DNA of 55,174 nucleotides from Sulfurimonas sp. SAG-AH-194-C21. Its GTDB lineage: Bacteria; Campylobacterota; Campylobacteria; Campylobacterales; Sulfurimonadaceae. The DNA is taken from the NCBI RefSeq assembly GCF_029215985.1, contig NZ_JAEMVC010000011.1, positions 1-55,174 of the forward strand. The letters run 5' to 3'. The position numbers and the translations under genes were made by a program. The notes beneath the pieces are model-generated. The model did not search any database. It worked only from the letters and a program-made list of their open reading frames with translations, and was not told where the DNA came from. Below are positions 25,732 to 34,774 of this stretch, in pieces; position 1 is the first letter of the stretch; every line of letters starts with the position of its first letter.

Positions 25732-26796
25732 TTAGTCCTTAAGTAGTGGTAGTTTAGCAAGTAGACCTTCACAGTACTCATACTGCTCTAGCGTTTCTAA
25801 CCACTCTTTTTTGATGCTACTCATTCCAGTATATGCACCTAAAACCATACCTATAGCGATAGAACGAGAAGCATTATCTCCTCCTACCATTGCGTTTGCA
25901 GCTAATGCGCGGTTAAGTCCATCTTCTTTGTCAAAGTACTTAAGGATGAAGTAAACAGCTCCAGGAAGTGTTCCCTCAGTAGGACTTGCTTTACCAACAC
26001 GAATAGGCTCAGAGCGTCCAATGTCCCAAAGTCTCGCCATAGAAGTGATAGCTAAGTCATCAGCAAACTTTTCTTTATGTAGCGATGAACTCTCGTCTGC
26101 TTCTTCTTTGTACTTTGCGATAGCCTGAGTTACTTTGTTTTGGATAAACGGACTCATAAGTACAGCTACATTTTCTATGGCCTCATTAGGTGCTTCACCG
26201 TGAATCACTCTGTAAGTTACTCTTGCAAAAAACTCACCACCTGAGAGTGCTTCTTCACTTTTATGAGTAAACATAGTTTTTCTTGCAACTGAGACAAGCT
26301 CTTCTTCTGTGTCATAGTAAGCATAAGCCGCAACATGGCGAATAGCCATCGCGTTTGAGATACCACCTATGTTTGCCACAGGCATGCCTGATTTCACTTG
26401 AGAGTAAGTCTCTTTAGTCATAGTACATATCCATGAACCCCAACCATTCTCAAATCTATTCATCCAGTGAGGAATAAGAGCAGCAACATCAAACTCCCGT
26501 TTAGGCTCACTGATAGCTGCTAAATGCTCTAGCACTAGAATATTGTAATCACCATAGTCAGTAGTTCCACCCGCTTTTTTCCCAGGATGATAATTTCTCT
26601 CTCCCCAGCCTATACCGTGAGTAGTTCCACCCATCTGCTCACCCGGACCCATAAACTTTTCAATTGGCTTTTGACCATAAGCCTCATATATCTTTTGTGC
26701 ATCATACTCATAGTGAGAGCCCAGACACAAAGCATCTCCAACTATAGCACCATAAAAGGCACCTTTTATAGCTTCTTTTTTTGAAATAGTATTCAT
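25732..26796 (-). CDS. ADP-ribosylglycohydrolase family protein (DraG-like)
   Basis: The 354-residue protein shows the family metal sites: GAIVGDALCLGSHYEYD at the N-terminus and MVGGDNASRSIAIGMVLGAY near the C-terminus. Members remove ADP-ribose from proteins or small molecules with two Mg or Mn ions. The central sequence (GWGERNYHPGKKAGGTTDYG) supplies the third acidic cluster. No ADP-ribosyltransferase is near, so the target is unknown. The ATG at 26796 fits the conserved start. Confidence 0.88.
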   Translation of the reverse strand: MNTISKKEAIKGAFYGAIVGDALCLGSHYEYDAQKIYEAYGQKPIEKFMGPGEQMGGTTHGIGWGERNYHPGKKAGGTTDYGDYNILVLEHLAAISEPKREFDVAALIPHWMNRFENGWGSWICTMTKETYSQVKSGMPVANIGGISNAMAIRHVAAYAYYDTEEELVSVARKTMFTHKSEEALSGGEFFARVTYRVIHGEAPNEAIENVAVLMSPFIQNKVTQAIAKYKEEADESSSLHKEKFADDLAITSMARLWDIGRSEPIRVGKASPTEGTLPGAVYFILKYFDKEDGLNRALAANAMVGGDNASRSIAIGMVLGAYTGMSSIKKEWLETLEQYEYCEGLLAKLPLLKD

Positions 26797-27017
26797 TTAT
26801 TATTACCTAGTATTTTTTAGAAGAGTCTATCTAAGCAAAGGTATATTTTAGATAGCATTTAAATAATAGATATTTATTTTTAGAAACACTTTATACATGC
26901 ATCTATATATGGTCTTTTAATTATATTAAATTATAAGGTGAACTAATACTTAAAGTAGCAACAAAGATTAGTATGGCATAATATTTAATAATTATTAATA
27001 AAATTTTAGGAAAAGCA

Positions 27018-27656
27018 ATGCCTTCTCTTCAACTCTCTCTTGATGATATACCTATTAATCTTCTCCTATTTCGCTTTACAAAAAACAGTTTTTCTTGTGC
27101 TGATGCAAATAAGCTTGCTATAAAAGAGTTGAAAACTACAAAAGAGGGGCTTATAGGGATGATGCTTGAAGATATTTTCCCATCTGCTAAAGAGATTGGA
27201 TTTGAAGATGCACTTTTAACATTACATCAGCAAGAAGCTAAGACATTAAACATAGATATCACAACACAAACTACAAGTGATAAAGATTACTGGCTCTGTA
27301 ATAAAATTCAAAAACTACCAAATGGTGATATCCTAATATTTTTCAATGACATACTCCAATATAAAAGTATTAAAAACGAACTCGAGAGTATGCAACAAAT
27401 CGCACATATTGGGCATTGGAAATGGGATATTTCACAAGATGTCATCACTTGGTCTGATGAAGTCTATCGTATATTTGGAGAAGAACCTCAATCCTTTAAA
27501 CCTACTCTTGCAGATTTTTTATCTTACCTTACATCAGAGGATCAAGTTACACTCAAAGAACTTATAGAGAGTACTATGATTACAAAAAAACCTTATAATC
27601 GAAAAGATTTCCCCGTACCCTTGGGTCGTGTGGAAAAGAATAAAAAATCTACTTAA
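27018..27656 (+). pseudogene. PAS-PAS-GGDEF protein, 5' part, split by an insert
   Basis: Residues 1-193 contain an N-terminal PAS-like region (about 10-115) and a second PAS domain beginning IAHIGHWKWDISQDVITWSD that breaks off at TKKPYN. The next codons (RKDFPVPLGRVEKNKKST, stop at 27654) come from foreign DNA. The missing half of this PAS domain resumes at 27724 in another frame (ITEHKVLRKDGST). AGGA precedes the ATG. The gene is broken unless the two halves are made as separate proteins. Confidence 0.85.
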
Positions 27657-27723
27657 ATACCCCGTTTCGAGTTTACTAGAAAATTTAGCGTTCAGCTAAA
27701 TAGGCTTGCCTCGTGGGTTTTTT
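27600..27723. repeat. structured insert of about 124 bp inside a PAS domain
   Basis: Removing 27600-27723 rejoins TKKPYN to ITEHKVLRKDGST in frame, giving a normal PAS domain. The insert contains a hairpin with arms TTTCCCCG and ACCC/GGGT at 27608-27635, a perfect 7-bp hairpin ATTTAGC-gttca-GCTAAAT at about 27683-27701, and stops in the host frame. It shows no coding signal on either strand. Ends are placed by frame logic and could shift by a few bases. It is probably a short non-autonomous repeat or MITE-like unit. Confidence 0.7.
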
Positions 27724-28746
27724 ATTACAGAGCATAAAGTACTACGAAAGGATGGGAGTACAGCTTATGTTCAAGGTTCGGGAAGTATTGAGTTTAGTAA
27801 AAATGGAGAACCAATATCTATGATGGGTAGTGTGTTTGACATCACTAAAACGAGAGAGTCACTTTTACAACTACAAGAGAGTGAAGAAAAGTTTCGAAAG
27901 ATTACAGAGACTTCTCTTATGGGTATATTTATCTATAAAGATTATTATGTTTATGCAAATGATGCATTTTGTAATCTGTGTGGGTATACTCGTGAGAATG
28001 TACTACAAAAGCATCCATGGGAGCTTATACATCTTGCTTCTCATGAGTCCATAAAAGCAGTAGTAGAGCGTCGACTTAAAGGTGAAGAATTTCCTAAAGA
28101 ATATAATGACCTTATTTACATCCACCCTGATGGTTCACAGAGAGTAATGCGAGTTATTTCTCAAACTATTTTTTTTGAAGGTTCTTATGCTGGTCTTGGA
28201 ACAGTTATGGACATTACAGATATCCAAGAGACAAACAAGAAGTTAGAGCAATTAGCAAAAACAGACAACCTAACAGGTATATCTAATCGTTATCATATGA
28301 ACCAAGTACTAGATGCAAAAATTGTCGAATTCAACCGCTACAAAGAAGAATTTATTCTACTTATGATAGATATTGACTACTTCAAAAGAGTCAATGACAA
28401 CTTTGGACATGATGTAGGTGACAATATTCTAAAAGAGATAACAGAAATTATATCCCAGCATATTCGTGAAGGTGATGAGTTCGCAAGATGGGGTGGAGAA
28501 GAGTTTTTACTTATGCTCCCAAGAACAGCCCAAGATGAGGCTAAGACTGTTGCAGATAAGCTGCGTTCACTTATTGACAAACACCCTTTTAAAAACACCT
28601 CAAATATCACAATAAGTATCGGTATGACTGCATTTCATGAAAATGATACAAAAGAGAGTCTGCTCAAACGTGTCGATACTACTCTATATGTAGCCAAAGA
28701 CAATGGTAGAAATTGTGTTGTCTTTAATAATGCACTCCAACTATAA
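27706..28746 (+). pseudogene. PAS-GGDEF diguanylate cyclase, 3' part of the split gene
   Basis: From TTG 27706 the frame encodes the rest of the interrupted PAS domain (27724 on), a further PAS domain (ESEEKFRKITETSLMGIFIY) and a GGDEF domain. The latter looks active: signature GGEEF in EFARWGGEEFLLML and an RxxD inhibitory site (REGD) five residues before it. The TTG lies in the insert and has no good ribosome site. If translated, this half alone could still make cyclic-di-GMP, without its N-terminal sensory domains. Confidence 0.85.
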
Positions 28747-28757
28747 GCTAACTTCGA

Positions 28758-28763
28758 TATAAT
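28758..28763 (+). promoter_or_regulatory. -10 box upstream of ychF
   Basis: GATATAATTACG contains a perfect TATAAT 27 nt before the ychF start; AGAGG is the likely ribosome site. Confidence 0.5.
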
Positions 28764-28790
28764 TACGAAAATTATTCACAGAGGTATAAA

Positions 28791-29891
28791 ATGGGATTAT
28801 CAATCGGACTTGTAGGACTTCCAAACGTAGGTAAATCAACAACTTTTAATGCACTTACAAAGGCACAAAATGCAGAGGCTGCAAACTATCCGTTTTGTAC
28901 AATTGAGCCAAATAAGGCTGTTGTTCCTGTTCCTGATAAACGTTTAGCGCAGCTTGCTAAGATTGTTAATCCTGAAAAAATTCAGTACTCTACCTTAGAC
29001 TTTGTCGATATTGCAGGTCTTGTAAAGGGTGCTTCTCAGGGTGAAGGTCTTGGAAACAAGTTTCTCTCAACTATCCGTGAAACAGAAGTTATACTTCAAA
29101 TCGTTCGTTGTTTCGATGATGAAAATATTGTGCATAATGAAGGAAGTATTGACCCTATTCGTGATGTTGAAATTATCGAAGGTGAGTTAATTCTTGCTGA
29201 TATGGAAGTACTTTCAAACCGTATAGATAGACTTAAAAAACAAGCAAAAGCTGATAAAAATGCTAAAGCTGTTTTAGAGTTTGCAGAAGAACTTTTAGAG
29301 TTTTTAGCTGATGGTAATTTAGCAAGAAACTATGACAAGACAGATACAGATGAGTATAGACAACTTGTAAATGAAGTTCGTTTTTTAACTGACAAAGAAA
29401 TCATGTACGGTGCTAACACTGATGAAGAAGGTTTAGAAGAAGACAATGAGTATGTCAAACTACTAAAAGCACATGCAGAGGCGAACAACTGTGAACTTAT
29501 CAAACTTTGTGCAAAAGTTGAAGAAGAGCTTATTGGGCTTGATGATGAAGAAGCACAAGAGTTTCTTACAGAGATGGGTGTAAAAGAGTCAGGACTAGAG
29601 CAGATAATTCATAAAGGATTTGCAAAACTCGGTCTCATGAGCTACTTTACAGCAGGTGTTCAAGAAGTTCGTGCTTGGACAATCAAACAAAACTCAACTG
29701 CTCCTCGTGCAGCTGCTGCTATTCACAATGACTTTGAAAAAGGTTTTATCCGTGCAGAAGTTATCGCGTTTAATGACTTTATAGAGAACAATGGTGAAGC
29801 TGGTGCTAAAGATGCTGGAAAGATGAGACTAGAAGGTAAAGAGTACATAGTACAAGATGGTGATGTTATGCACTTTAGATTTAACGTATAG
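28791..29891 (+). CDS. ychF: redox-regulated ATPase/GTPase YchF (Obg family)
   Basis: The 366-residue protein has the G domain with GLPNVGKSTTFNALT (G1), PFCTIEP (G2 region) and DIAGLVKGASQGEGLGNKFL (G3), a coiled-coil insertion (ADMEVLSNRIDRLKKQAKAD) and the C-terminal TGS domain (TAPRAAAAIHNDFEKGFIRA ... DGDVMHFRF). YchF binds ribosomes and hydrolyses ATP in preference to GTP. Full length, ATG with AGAGG upstream. Its end overlaps the stop of the convergent unknown gene by 11 nt. Confidence 0.97.
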   Translation: MGLSIGLVGLPNVGKSTTFNALTKAQNAEAANYPFCTIEPNKAVVPVPDKRLAQLAKIVNPEKIQYSTLDFVDIAGLVKGASQGEGLGNKFLSTIRETEVILQIVRCFDDENIVHNEGSIDPIRDVEIIEGELILADMEVLSNRIDRLKKQAKADKNAKAVLEFAEELLEFLADGNLARNYDKTDTDEYRQLVNEVRFLTDKEIMYGANTDEEGLEEDNEYVKLLKAHAEANNCELIKLCAKVEEELIGLDDEEAQEFLTEMGVKESGLEQIIHKGFAKLGLMSYFTAGVQEVRAWTIKQNSTAPRAAAAIHNDFEKGFIRAEVIAFNDFIENNGEAGAKDAGKMRLEGKEYIVQDGDVMHFRFNV

Positions 29892-30618
29892 GGTATTTAT
29901 CAATACCCATCATATACTGAACCATGGTATTTCGTAACCGTAGTAAAGCATCATTAAAAAAGGCAAGAGGTTTCACTTCAAGTGCTTCCTCTTTGTACTC
30001 TAAACTTTTCAAGTCTTCCCTACTTTTAGCCTCAGATATCATAATCTGAACTTTGGTAATCTTATCTTTTTTAGCATTATGTGCATTTCTCACTCGTCCC
30101 CATAACTGGCTATAACTATAAATGACTGAGATATTTCCCTTTTTAACAAAACTACTTTTTAAGACTTCATTAATCAGATCATTACTTAATGTTGGACTCG
30201 GCATACTCTCTACAAGATCTATAAAACTATCTGCTATCTCTTGAACAAAGTATATTTTATACTGAGTAAAATACTCTTTTATCAATTCTAAAATAAACAT
30301 TACACTTATTTTATCTTGAATAATATCAAGTGTTTTCGTTTTCTCATATCCTAAATACTCTTGTGCATATGAGACCCATTCGTTTGCTATCTCCCGAAAA
30401 AGTAAGTTTACAATGAGAGAAAACTTGAAGCTATTTAAGTCTTTCATATACAAAAAGTTCAACTCTTCTTTTAAGAGTATTTGTATAATTCTTTTTGCGA
30501 GGATATCCATAACTTCTATTCTGTCACTGTTACAAGTAATATTGAGTATCTCTTTCTCAAATACTTTTTTATCGCTGAATATGGACTTTACAAGTGCATC
30601 TTTTTCAGCTGTTTGCAT
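29881..30618 (-). CDS. conserved protein of unknown function after psd
   Basis: The 245-residue protein is predicted mostly helical and cytoplasmic, with no signal peptide or recognised motif. It starts 5 nt after the psd stop, so it is the last gene of the thiL-truD-psd operon. Composition is rich in Lys, Glu, Leu and Ile. I cannot assign a family. The start MQTAEKDALVKSIF is the first ATG and fits the spacing. Confidence 0.8.
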   Translation of the reverse strand: MQTAEKDALVKSIFSDKKVFEKEILNITCNSDRIEVMDILAKRIIQILLKEELNFLYMKDLNSFKFSLIVNLLFREIANEWVSYAQEYLGYEKTKTLDIIQDKISVMFILELIKEYFTQYKIYFVQEIADSFIDLVESMPSPTLSNDLINEVLKSSFVKKGNISVIYSYSQLWGRVRNAHNAKKDKITKVQIMISEAKSREDLKSLEYKEEALEVKPLAFFNDALLRLRNTMVQYMMGIDKYPIR

Positions 30619-30623
30619 TTAAA

Positions 30624-31445
30624 TCACTTTAATTTTGCGATAGTTTGTCCAAACTTCACATCATCGTCTGCATTTACACTCACATCTAACATATCTTTTT
30701 CACTCAGAATTATAATTGTAGAACCCATTTCAAAACAACCAAAGTCATCACCTTTATTCAGGTATAAATCTTTAAATTCATATGTTTGAGGAGATGTTGC
30801 GATGGCGTTTGTTTGGATAAGAGGCTCAAAACTCACCTGCATTACACCAACATTTAAAGCACTCACAAGAATGATATAAAATCTTTTCCCATTACTCGCT
30901 TCACAAAGAATAACGACTCTCTCATTTTCTATAAAAAGGTTAAGTCGTTTCTTTAATGATGGCATGTTAACAGGATAAAACTTTCCGGGAACATGAACAG
31001 CTTTTAAGACTTTAAGATTTGTAGGAATATGATAACGGTGATAGTCTTTAGGGGAGAGGTAACAGTTTATAAAAGTACCATCAGCAACTATTGCCTTTTC
31101 TTCCTCACTAAACTCACTCCCGATAAAATCAGCACACTTATAACGCATACCTTTGATCTGCAAGGCATAATCATCTGTGATAGTTCCAGTCTCTGAGATA
31201 AGAGAATCACATGGAGAGATAAAGTCCTCAGCATCTAAAGAAAATGTTCTAGCCTCTCTAAAGTTTCTTGTAAAGAGTGCATTTAAACTTTTATATGTAC
31301 TTGGTTTATGAAAGTCACTCATATCAAGTCCCATTAGAGATACATATGATTGATTTACTATGTTTTGAAACCATGAAGGAAACTCTTTACTCGCAAACTT
31401 ACCAAAGTTTTGTGAGAATAACGATGTTATATGTCTTTTGTTCAT
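30624..31445 (-). CDS. psd: phosphatidylserine decarboxylase proenzyme
   Basis: The 273-residue membrane-associated enzyme makes phosphatidylethanolamine. It shows SLNALFTRNFREAR, SPCDSLISE, LSPKDYHRYHIPTN and, near the C-terminus, the self-cleavage site GCFEMGSTIIILSE, where the Ser of (L/M)GST becomes the pyruvoyl group. The usual LGST is MGST here, a conservative change. Length agrees with the epsilonproteobacterial type. It follows truD by 14 nt. Confidence 0.95.
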   Translation of the reverse strand: MNKRHITSLFSQNFGKFASKEFPSWFQNIVNQSYVSLMGLDMSDFHKPSTYKSLNALFTRNFREARTFSLDAEDFISPCDSLISETGTITDDYALQIKGMRYKCADFIGSEFSEEEKAIVADGTFINCYLSPKDYHRYHIPTNLKVLKAVHVPGKFYPVNMPSLKKRLNLFIENERVVILCEASNGKRFYIILVSALNVGVMQVSFEPLIQTNAIATSPQTYEFKDLYLNKGDDFGCFEMGSTIIILSEKDMLDVSVNADDDVKFGQTIAKLK

Positions 31446-31459
31446 TAAGTATTTAGTCC

Positions 31460-32533
31460 TTAGTTTATTTTTCTTTTAGCAATCTCTTCAAGTAGTACAG
31501 TTGCATACGAGCCTTTTGGAAGAGTGAAGTTAAGTTCATACTGCGCTTCGATAGGGTTAAATCGCCCTTCTATGTCAGTAGGATAAATCCAAGCAAATCT
31601 TCTTGCTCCATCTGCGTTTATCTCATCATCATACTCTTTTTCTATCTCACCCGCTAAACCTTCTGCCACTCTTACTTTTGTACCACAGAGTAGCCCTGTT
31701 ACAGAGATATCGCGTTCATTAAAACGACTAAAATCATTCTCTGTTGCTTCAAACTCAAAAAGTTTACCTTTTGGATAATGTTCCATCAAGTCTCCACTCA
31801 TAAGTTTAAACGCATGAGTTTGTGCTTTCATCTTTTCTAATTCTTCTAAAGGGATACTAAGTTGAGTAGCAAGTTCTTTAGCTGTAAAACCACTTACTAG
31901 AGAGTTAAGTTCAAGACGCTTTGAGAGCCAGTTGTTAAAAAGGTATGACTGATAAGCATTTATTAAAAGTTTTTTTACTCTTGGATTTCTCTCTCTTGCC
32001 TCACCTTTAGCAAGTTTTTCACCAAGTATGTGGTTATCCCCATCATTTCCAAAACGCTGATATCCGAAATAATTTGGCATACCATTATTTTTGATACTTT
32101 TAAGTGCTTCATCAATTTTAGCAGCAGATGTAGGATTCACTTTTTTGATTTTGATATAAAAACGATTTCCCTTTAAGTGCCCTATTCTTATCTTATTGTT
32201 ATGGTAAGTTTTACTAATAATCTTGATACCTTCAAAATTAAAACCCTCCATAGCCTCTTCATACTTTTTATGTAAAGAGATGTATTGTTTTGTCATGGCG
32301 TGCTTATCTTTAAGCCCAGCATAGCCTATCTCTCTATTTTTTATGCCAAGGTAGCGTGCGATTTGCCCTACCATTTCATTTGTAGAGAGGTTCTTCTTTC
32401 TTACAAGAAGGATAAGGTGTTCACCTTCTCCTGAAAACTCATAAATTGGTAACTCTTCAACCACAAAATCACGTGGAGATTGTTTAAAGTGAAAATCTAT
32501 ACTTGCATGCGCAAGTGAGTAAAATCTATCCAT
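31460..32533 (-). CDS. truD: tRNA pseudouridine synthase D
   Basis: I use the ATG at 32533 (MDRFYSLAHASIDFHFKQ, 357 residues), which has AAGGA 7 nt upstream; a longer reading from 32599 would overlap thiL by 56 nt and adds non-conserved residues. TruD makes pseudouridine-13 in tRNA-Glu. Motifs are PRDFVVEELPIYEFSGEGEH, the catalytic Asp in IGYAGLKDKHAMTKQYIS, and MPNYFGYQRFGNDGDNH. The gap to the thiL stop is 10 nt. Confidence 0.95.
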   Translation of the reverse strand: MDRFYSLAHASIDFHFKQSPRDFVVEELPIYEFSGEGEHLILLVRKKNLSTNEMVGQIARYLGIKNREIGYAGLKDKHAMTKQYISLHKKYEEAMEGFNFEGIKIISKTYHNNKIRIGHLKGNRFYIKIKKVNPTSAAKIDEALKSIKNNGMPNYFGYQRFGNDGDNHILGEKLAKGEARERNPRVKKLLINAYQSYLFNNWLSKRLELNSLVSGFTAKELATQLSIPLEELEKMKAQTHAFKLMSGDLMEHYPKGKLFEFEATENDFSRFNERDISVTGLLCGTKVRVAEGLAGEIEKEYDDEINADGARRFAWIYPTDIEGRFNPIEAQYELNFTLPKGSYATVLLEEIAKRKIN

Positions 32534-32543
32534 TATATTATCC

Positions 32544-33362
32544 TTAAAAATGATGCGCTTTGCATCTGTTTGTATATTTATTTCGAGTGGCAAAGCCAAA
32601 AATAGTGAGTGGCGTTCTCGTCTGCTCTGCTCTACGTTTAAGAGCTTTTATATCGCGTTTATCAAAGGCAACTAGCATTTCGTACTCTTCACCACTACAA
32701 GCGATATTTTTAGCTATTTTTTTGTTAAACTTTAGACCGATATTATTAAAAGATGTCATCTTGTGTAAATCACTAAAAAGACCATCCGATATATCCATAC
32801 CAGCCTTTAAAATTCTCTGTGATTTTCGAATAAACTCTTGTCTGAGTTTAATATCTATAAATTTTGATTTTTTATGTATTTTTCCTAAGTTAAACAACTT
32901 TTTTAACTCTTTTGCAGACTTACCGAGTGAACCAGTATAAGCAAAAGCATATCCTTCTCTTACTCGTGAGCGTAAAAGTGGTTTATCAGTTGTAGAAATA
33001 ATAGTTATAGTTATGTCAAGTTTAGTATTAGAAATAGTATCGCCACCGATAATATCGATACCAAACTCTTGCGCAACACTTTTAAAACCCTCCGCTAACT
33101 CTTGCATATCGATCTTACTCATACACTGTGGCATTGCTACACTGAGGAGTGCATATTTAGGTGTAGCATTCATAGCAATAGCATCTGAAATATTTACAAG
33201 CATCGCTCTTTGTGCAATTTGTTCATAAGTGAGCCATTTCTTTTTGTAATGTACATTCTCAAAAAAGGCATCTTTAGAGTATACATAACCTTCTATAAGT
33301 GCCCCATCATCACCGATATGACGGCTATTAAACTGTGATATAAAATAATTCTCTAGATTCAA
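32544..33362 (-). CDS. thiL: thiamine-monophosphate kinase
   Basis: The 272-residue enzyme phosphorylates thiamine phosphate to thiamine diphosphate. It shows the acidic metal loop HIGDDGALIEG, ENVHY, MLVNISDAIAMNATPKYALL, IIGGDTIS and KAGMDISDGLFSDLHKM. It is shorter than the 320-residue E. coli enzyme, as is common in this phylum. The start codon is TTG (MNLENYF), with a weak AAGAAG upstream and no in-frame ATG before the conserved metal loop. First gene of thiL-truD-psd-unknown. Confidence 0.92.
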   Translation of the reverse strand: MNLENYFISQFNSRHIGDDGALIEGYVYSKDAFFENVHYKKKWLTYEQIAQRAMLVNISDAIAMNATPKYALLSVAMPQCMSKIDMQELAEGFKSVAQEFGIDIIGGDTISNTKLDITITIISTTDKPLLRSRVREGYAFAYTGSLGKSAKELKKLFNLGKIHKKSKFIDIKLRQEFIRKSQRILKAGMDISDGLFSDLHKMTSFNNIGLKFNKKIAKNIACSGEEYEMLVAFDKRDIKALKRRAEQTRTPLTIFGFATRNKYTNRCKAHHF

Positions 33363-33439
33363 TTAAACTTCTTTAAGCATATATTAACAAGTGTCGATAT
33401 AAAATGTAGCCAATTATAACATTTTTAGGAAAAATATAC

Positions 33440-34651
33440 ATGAAACACTCTATTAAAAAGATATTTCTCAACTTAAATACCTATCTCTTTTTTGTACTGC
33501 TCGTCTCTTTTGTCGCTATGATGCTCACATTAGAGCAACAACTATCATTTGAAAAAGTAAATAATTTAAATAAACAAAAAGTTATTATTAGTTCTTTAAC
33601 TACACTCAAAAAAGATGATATTGAGCTTGCTCTGATTCAGTTTAATGGTAAAAGTACTCAACTACATCAAGAAATCGACAAGCTTAAAAGTATCTATAAG
33701 TATGACTACTCAGATAAATATATTTTTTCAAATGCCCAGGAGTATCTTTCTGACTTAGATAAGCTCTCAACTTTGACTACTGCATTTAACAACACAGCAC
33801 ATAGTTTTTATGTAGCAGATAAGGATGAAGTAACTCATCTTAAGACAGAAAAACAACTGACAACTGCATTTGCAAATATCACAAACCACATAAACCATAT
33901 GCTCATCAAGAACATTGCATATAGTCAGAAAAAATTTAACATTATTAAAGTTGCTACAATCGTACTGTTTGTTTTAATACTGCTTGCAACTATATGGTAT
34001 AGAAAAAAACTCTTCTCAATATACAAAGATATTGAGTTCTTATACCAGATCGATAAAAGTAAAATGAACCACGATATTTACACACTTGAAGTAGATGCAA
34101 TCTCAATGAGAATGAATAGAAAAACAGTAACAACAGACAATCCTACTATGATGGATCCCGTAACTGGAATTAATAATAACAAAGGTTTACTCAACTCATA
34201 TTCAAACAAAAAAAATCTCAAAGATAGTAACTTTACTTCGGTAACAATTATAGAAATAGATAACTTTTCTAAAAGCAAACGTGCCTTTTCACAAGAAATG
34301 ACACAAAATATTCTTAAAAAAATAGCCTATACTATCTCTTTGCATGAACAAGCAATTGATGTGATTGCGAGAACAGACTACAATCAGTTTACACTCATAT
34401 TTTCTCGTTCTTCTAAAGAGCAATCATTTAAAGATGTTGAACTTATTCGTCAAAGTATTGAAGAACTAAAATTTAATATTACAGATAAAGGTCCAGTTAT
34501 TATTACCGTTAGTGGCGGCTTTATTATTAAACCAAACAACACTAATCTTGATGAAGCATCTCGAGAAGCAAAAAAGATACTCCAGTATGCAAAATCAACG
34601 GGTACAAACAGAATTTTACAGACAAGGGATATGGCTGAGAGACATATGTAA
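33440..34651 (+). CDS. membrane protein with degenerate GGDEF domain
   Basis: The 403-residue protein has two transmembrane helices (about 10-29 and 172-190), a helical periplasmic domain between them and a cytoplasmic GGDEF-like domain (MDPVTGINNNKGLLNSY at the start). The signature position reads RTDYNQFTLIF instead of GGDEF, so it is not expected to make cyclic-di-GMP. It may bind the nucleotide or act by protein contact. It stands alone between thiL (divergent) and the sdh operon. Confidence 0.85.
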   Translation: MKHSIKKIFLNLNTYLFFVLLVSFVAMMLTLEQQLSFEKVNNLNKQKVIISSLTTLKKDDIELALIQFNGKSTQLHQEIDKLKSIYKYDYSDKYIFSNAQEYLSDLDKLSTLTTAFNNTAHSFYVADKDEVTHLKTEKQLTTAFANITNHINHMLIKNIAYSQKKFNIIKVATIVLFVLILLATIWYRKKLFSIYKDIEFLYQIDKSKMNHDIYTLEVDAISMRMNRKTVTTDNPTMMDPVTGINNNKGLLNSYSNKKNLKDSNFTSVTIIEIDNFSKSKRAFSQEMTQNILKKIAYTISLHEQAIDVIARTDYNQFTLIFSRSSKEQSFKDVELIRQSIEELKFNITDKGPVIITVSGGFIIKPNNTNLDEASREAKKILQYAKSTGTNRILQTRDMAERHM

Positions 34652-34732
34652 AATATATGTCTCAAATAGTAACTTTTTTTCAACTAAACCCCATTTACAC
34701 CCCCATTTAACCTTTCATATAATTTTTTGCGA

Positions 34733-34738
34733 TATAAT
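34733..34738 (+). promoter_or_regulatory. -10 box of the sdhABE operon
   Basis: TTTTGCGATATAATC holds a perfect TATAAT 37 nt before the sdhA start; AAGGAAA is the ribosome site. Confidence 0.6.
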
Positions 34739-34774
34739 CAAGCTTATAATTAGTTCTAATTTTAAGGAAATTTA

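Noticed and set aside
31460..32599. Longer truD start at 32599
   Set aside because: It would overlap thiL by 56 nt and add residues absent from the family; the ATG at 32533 has a good ribosome site.
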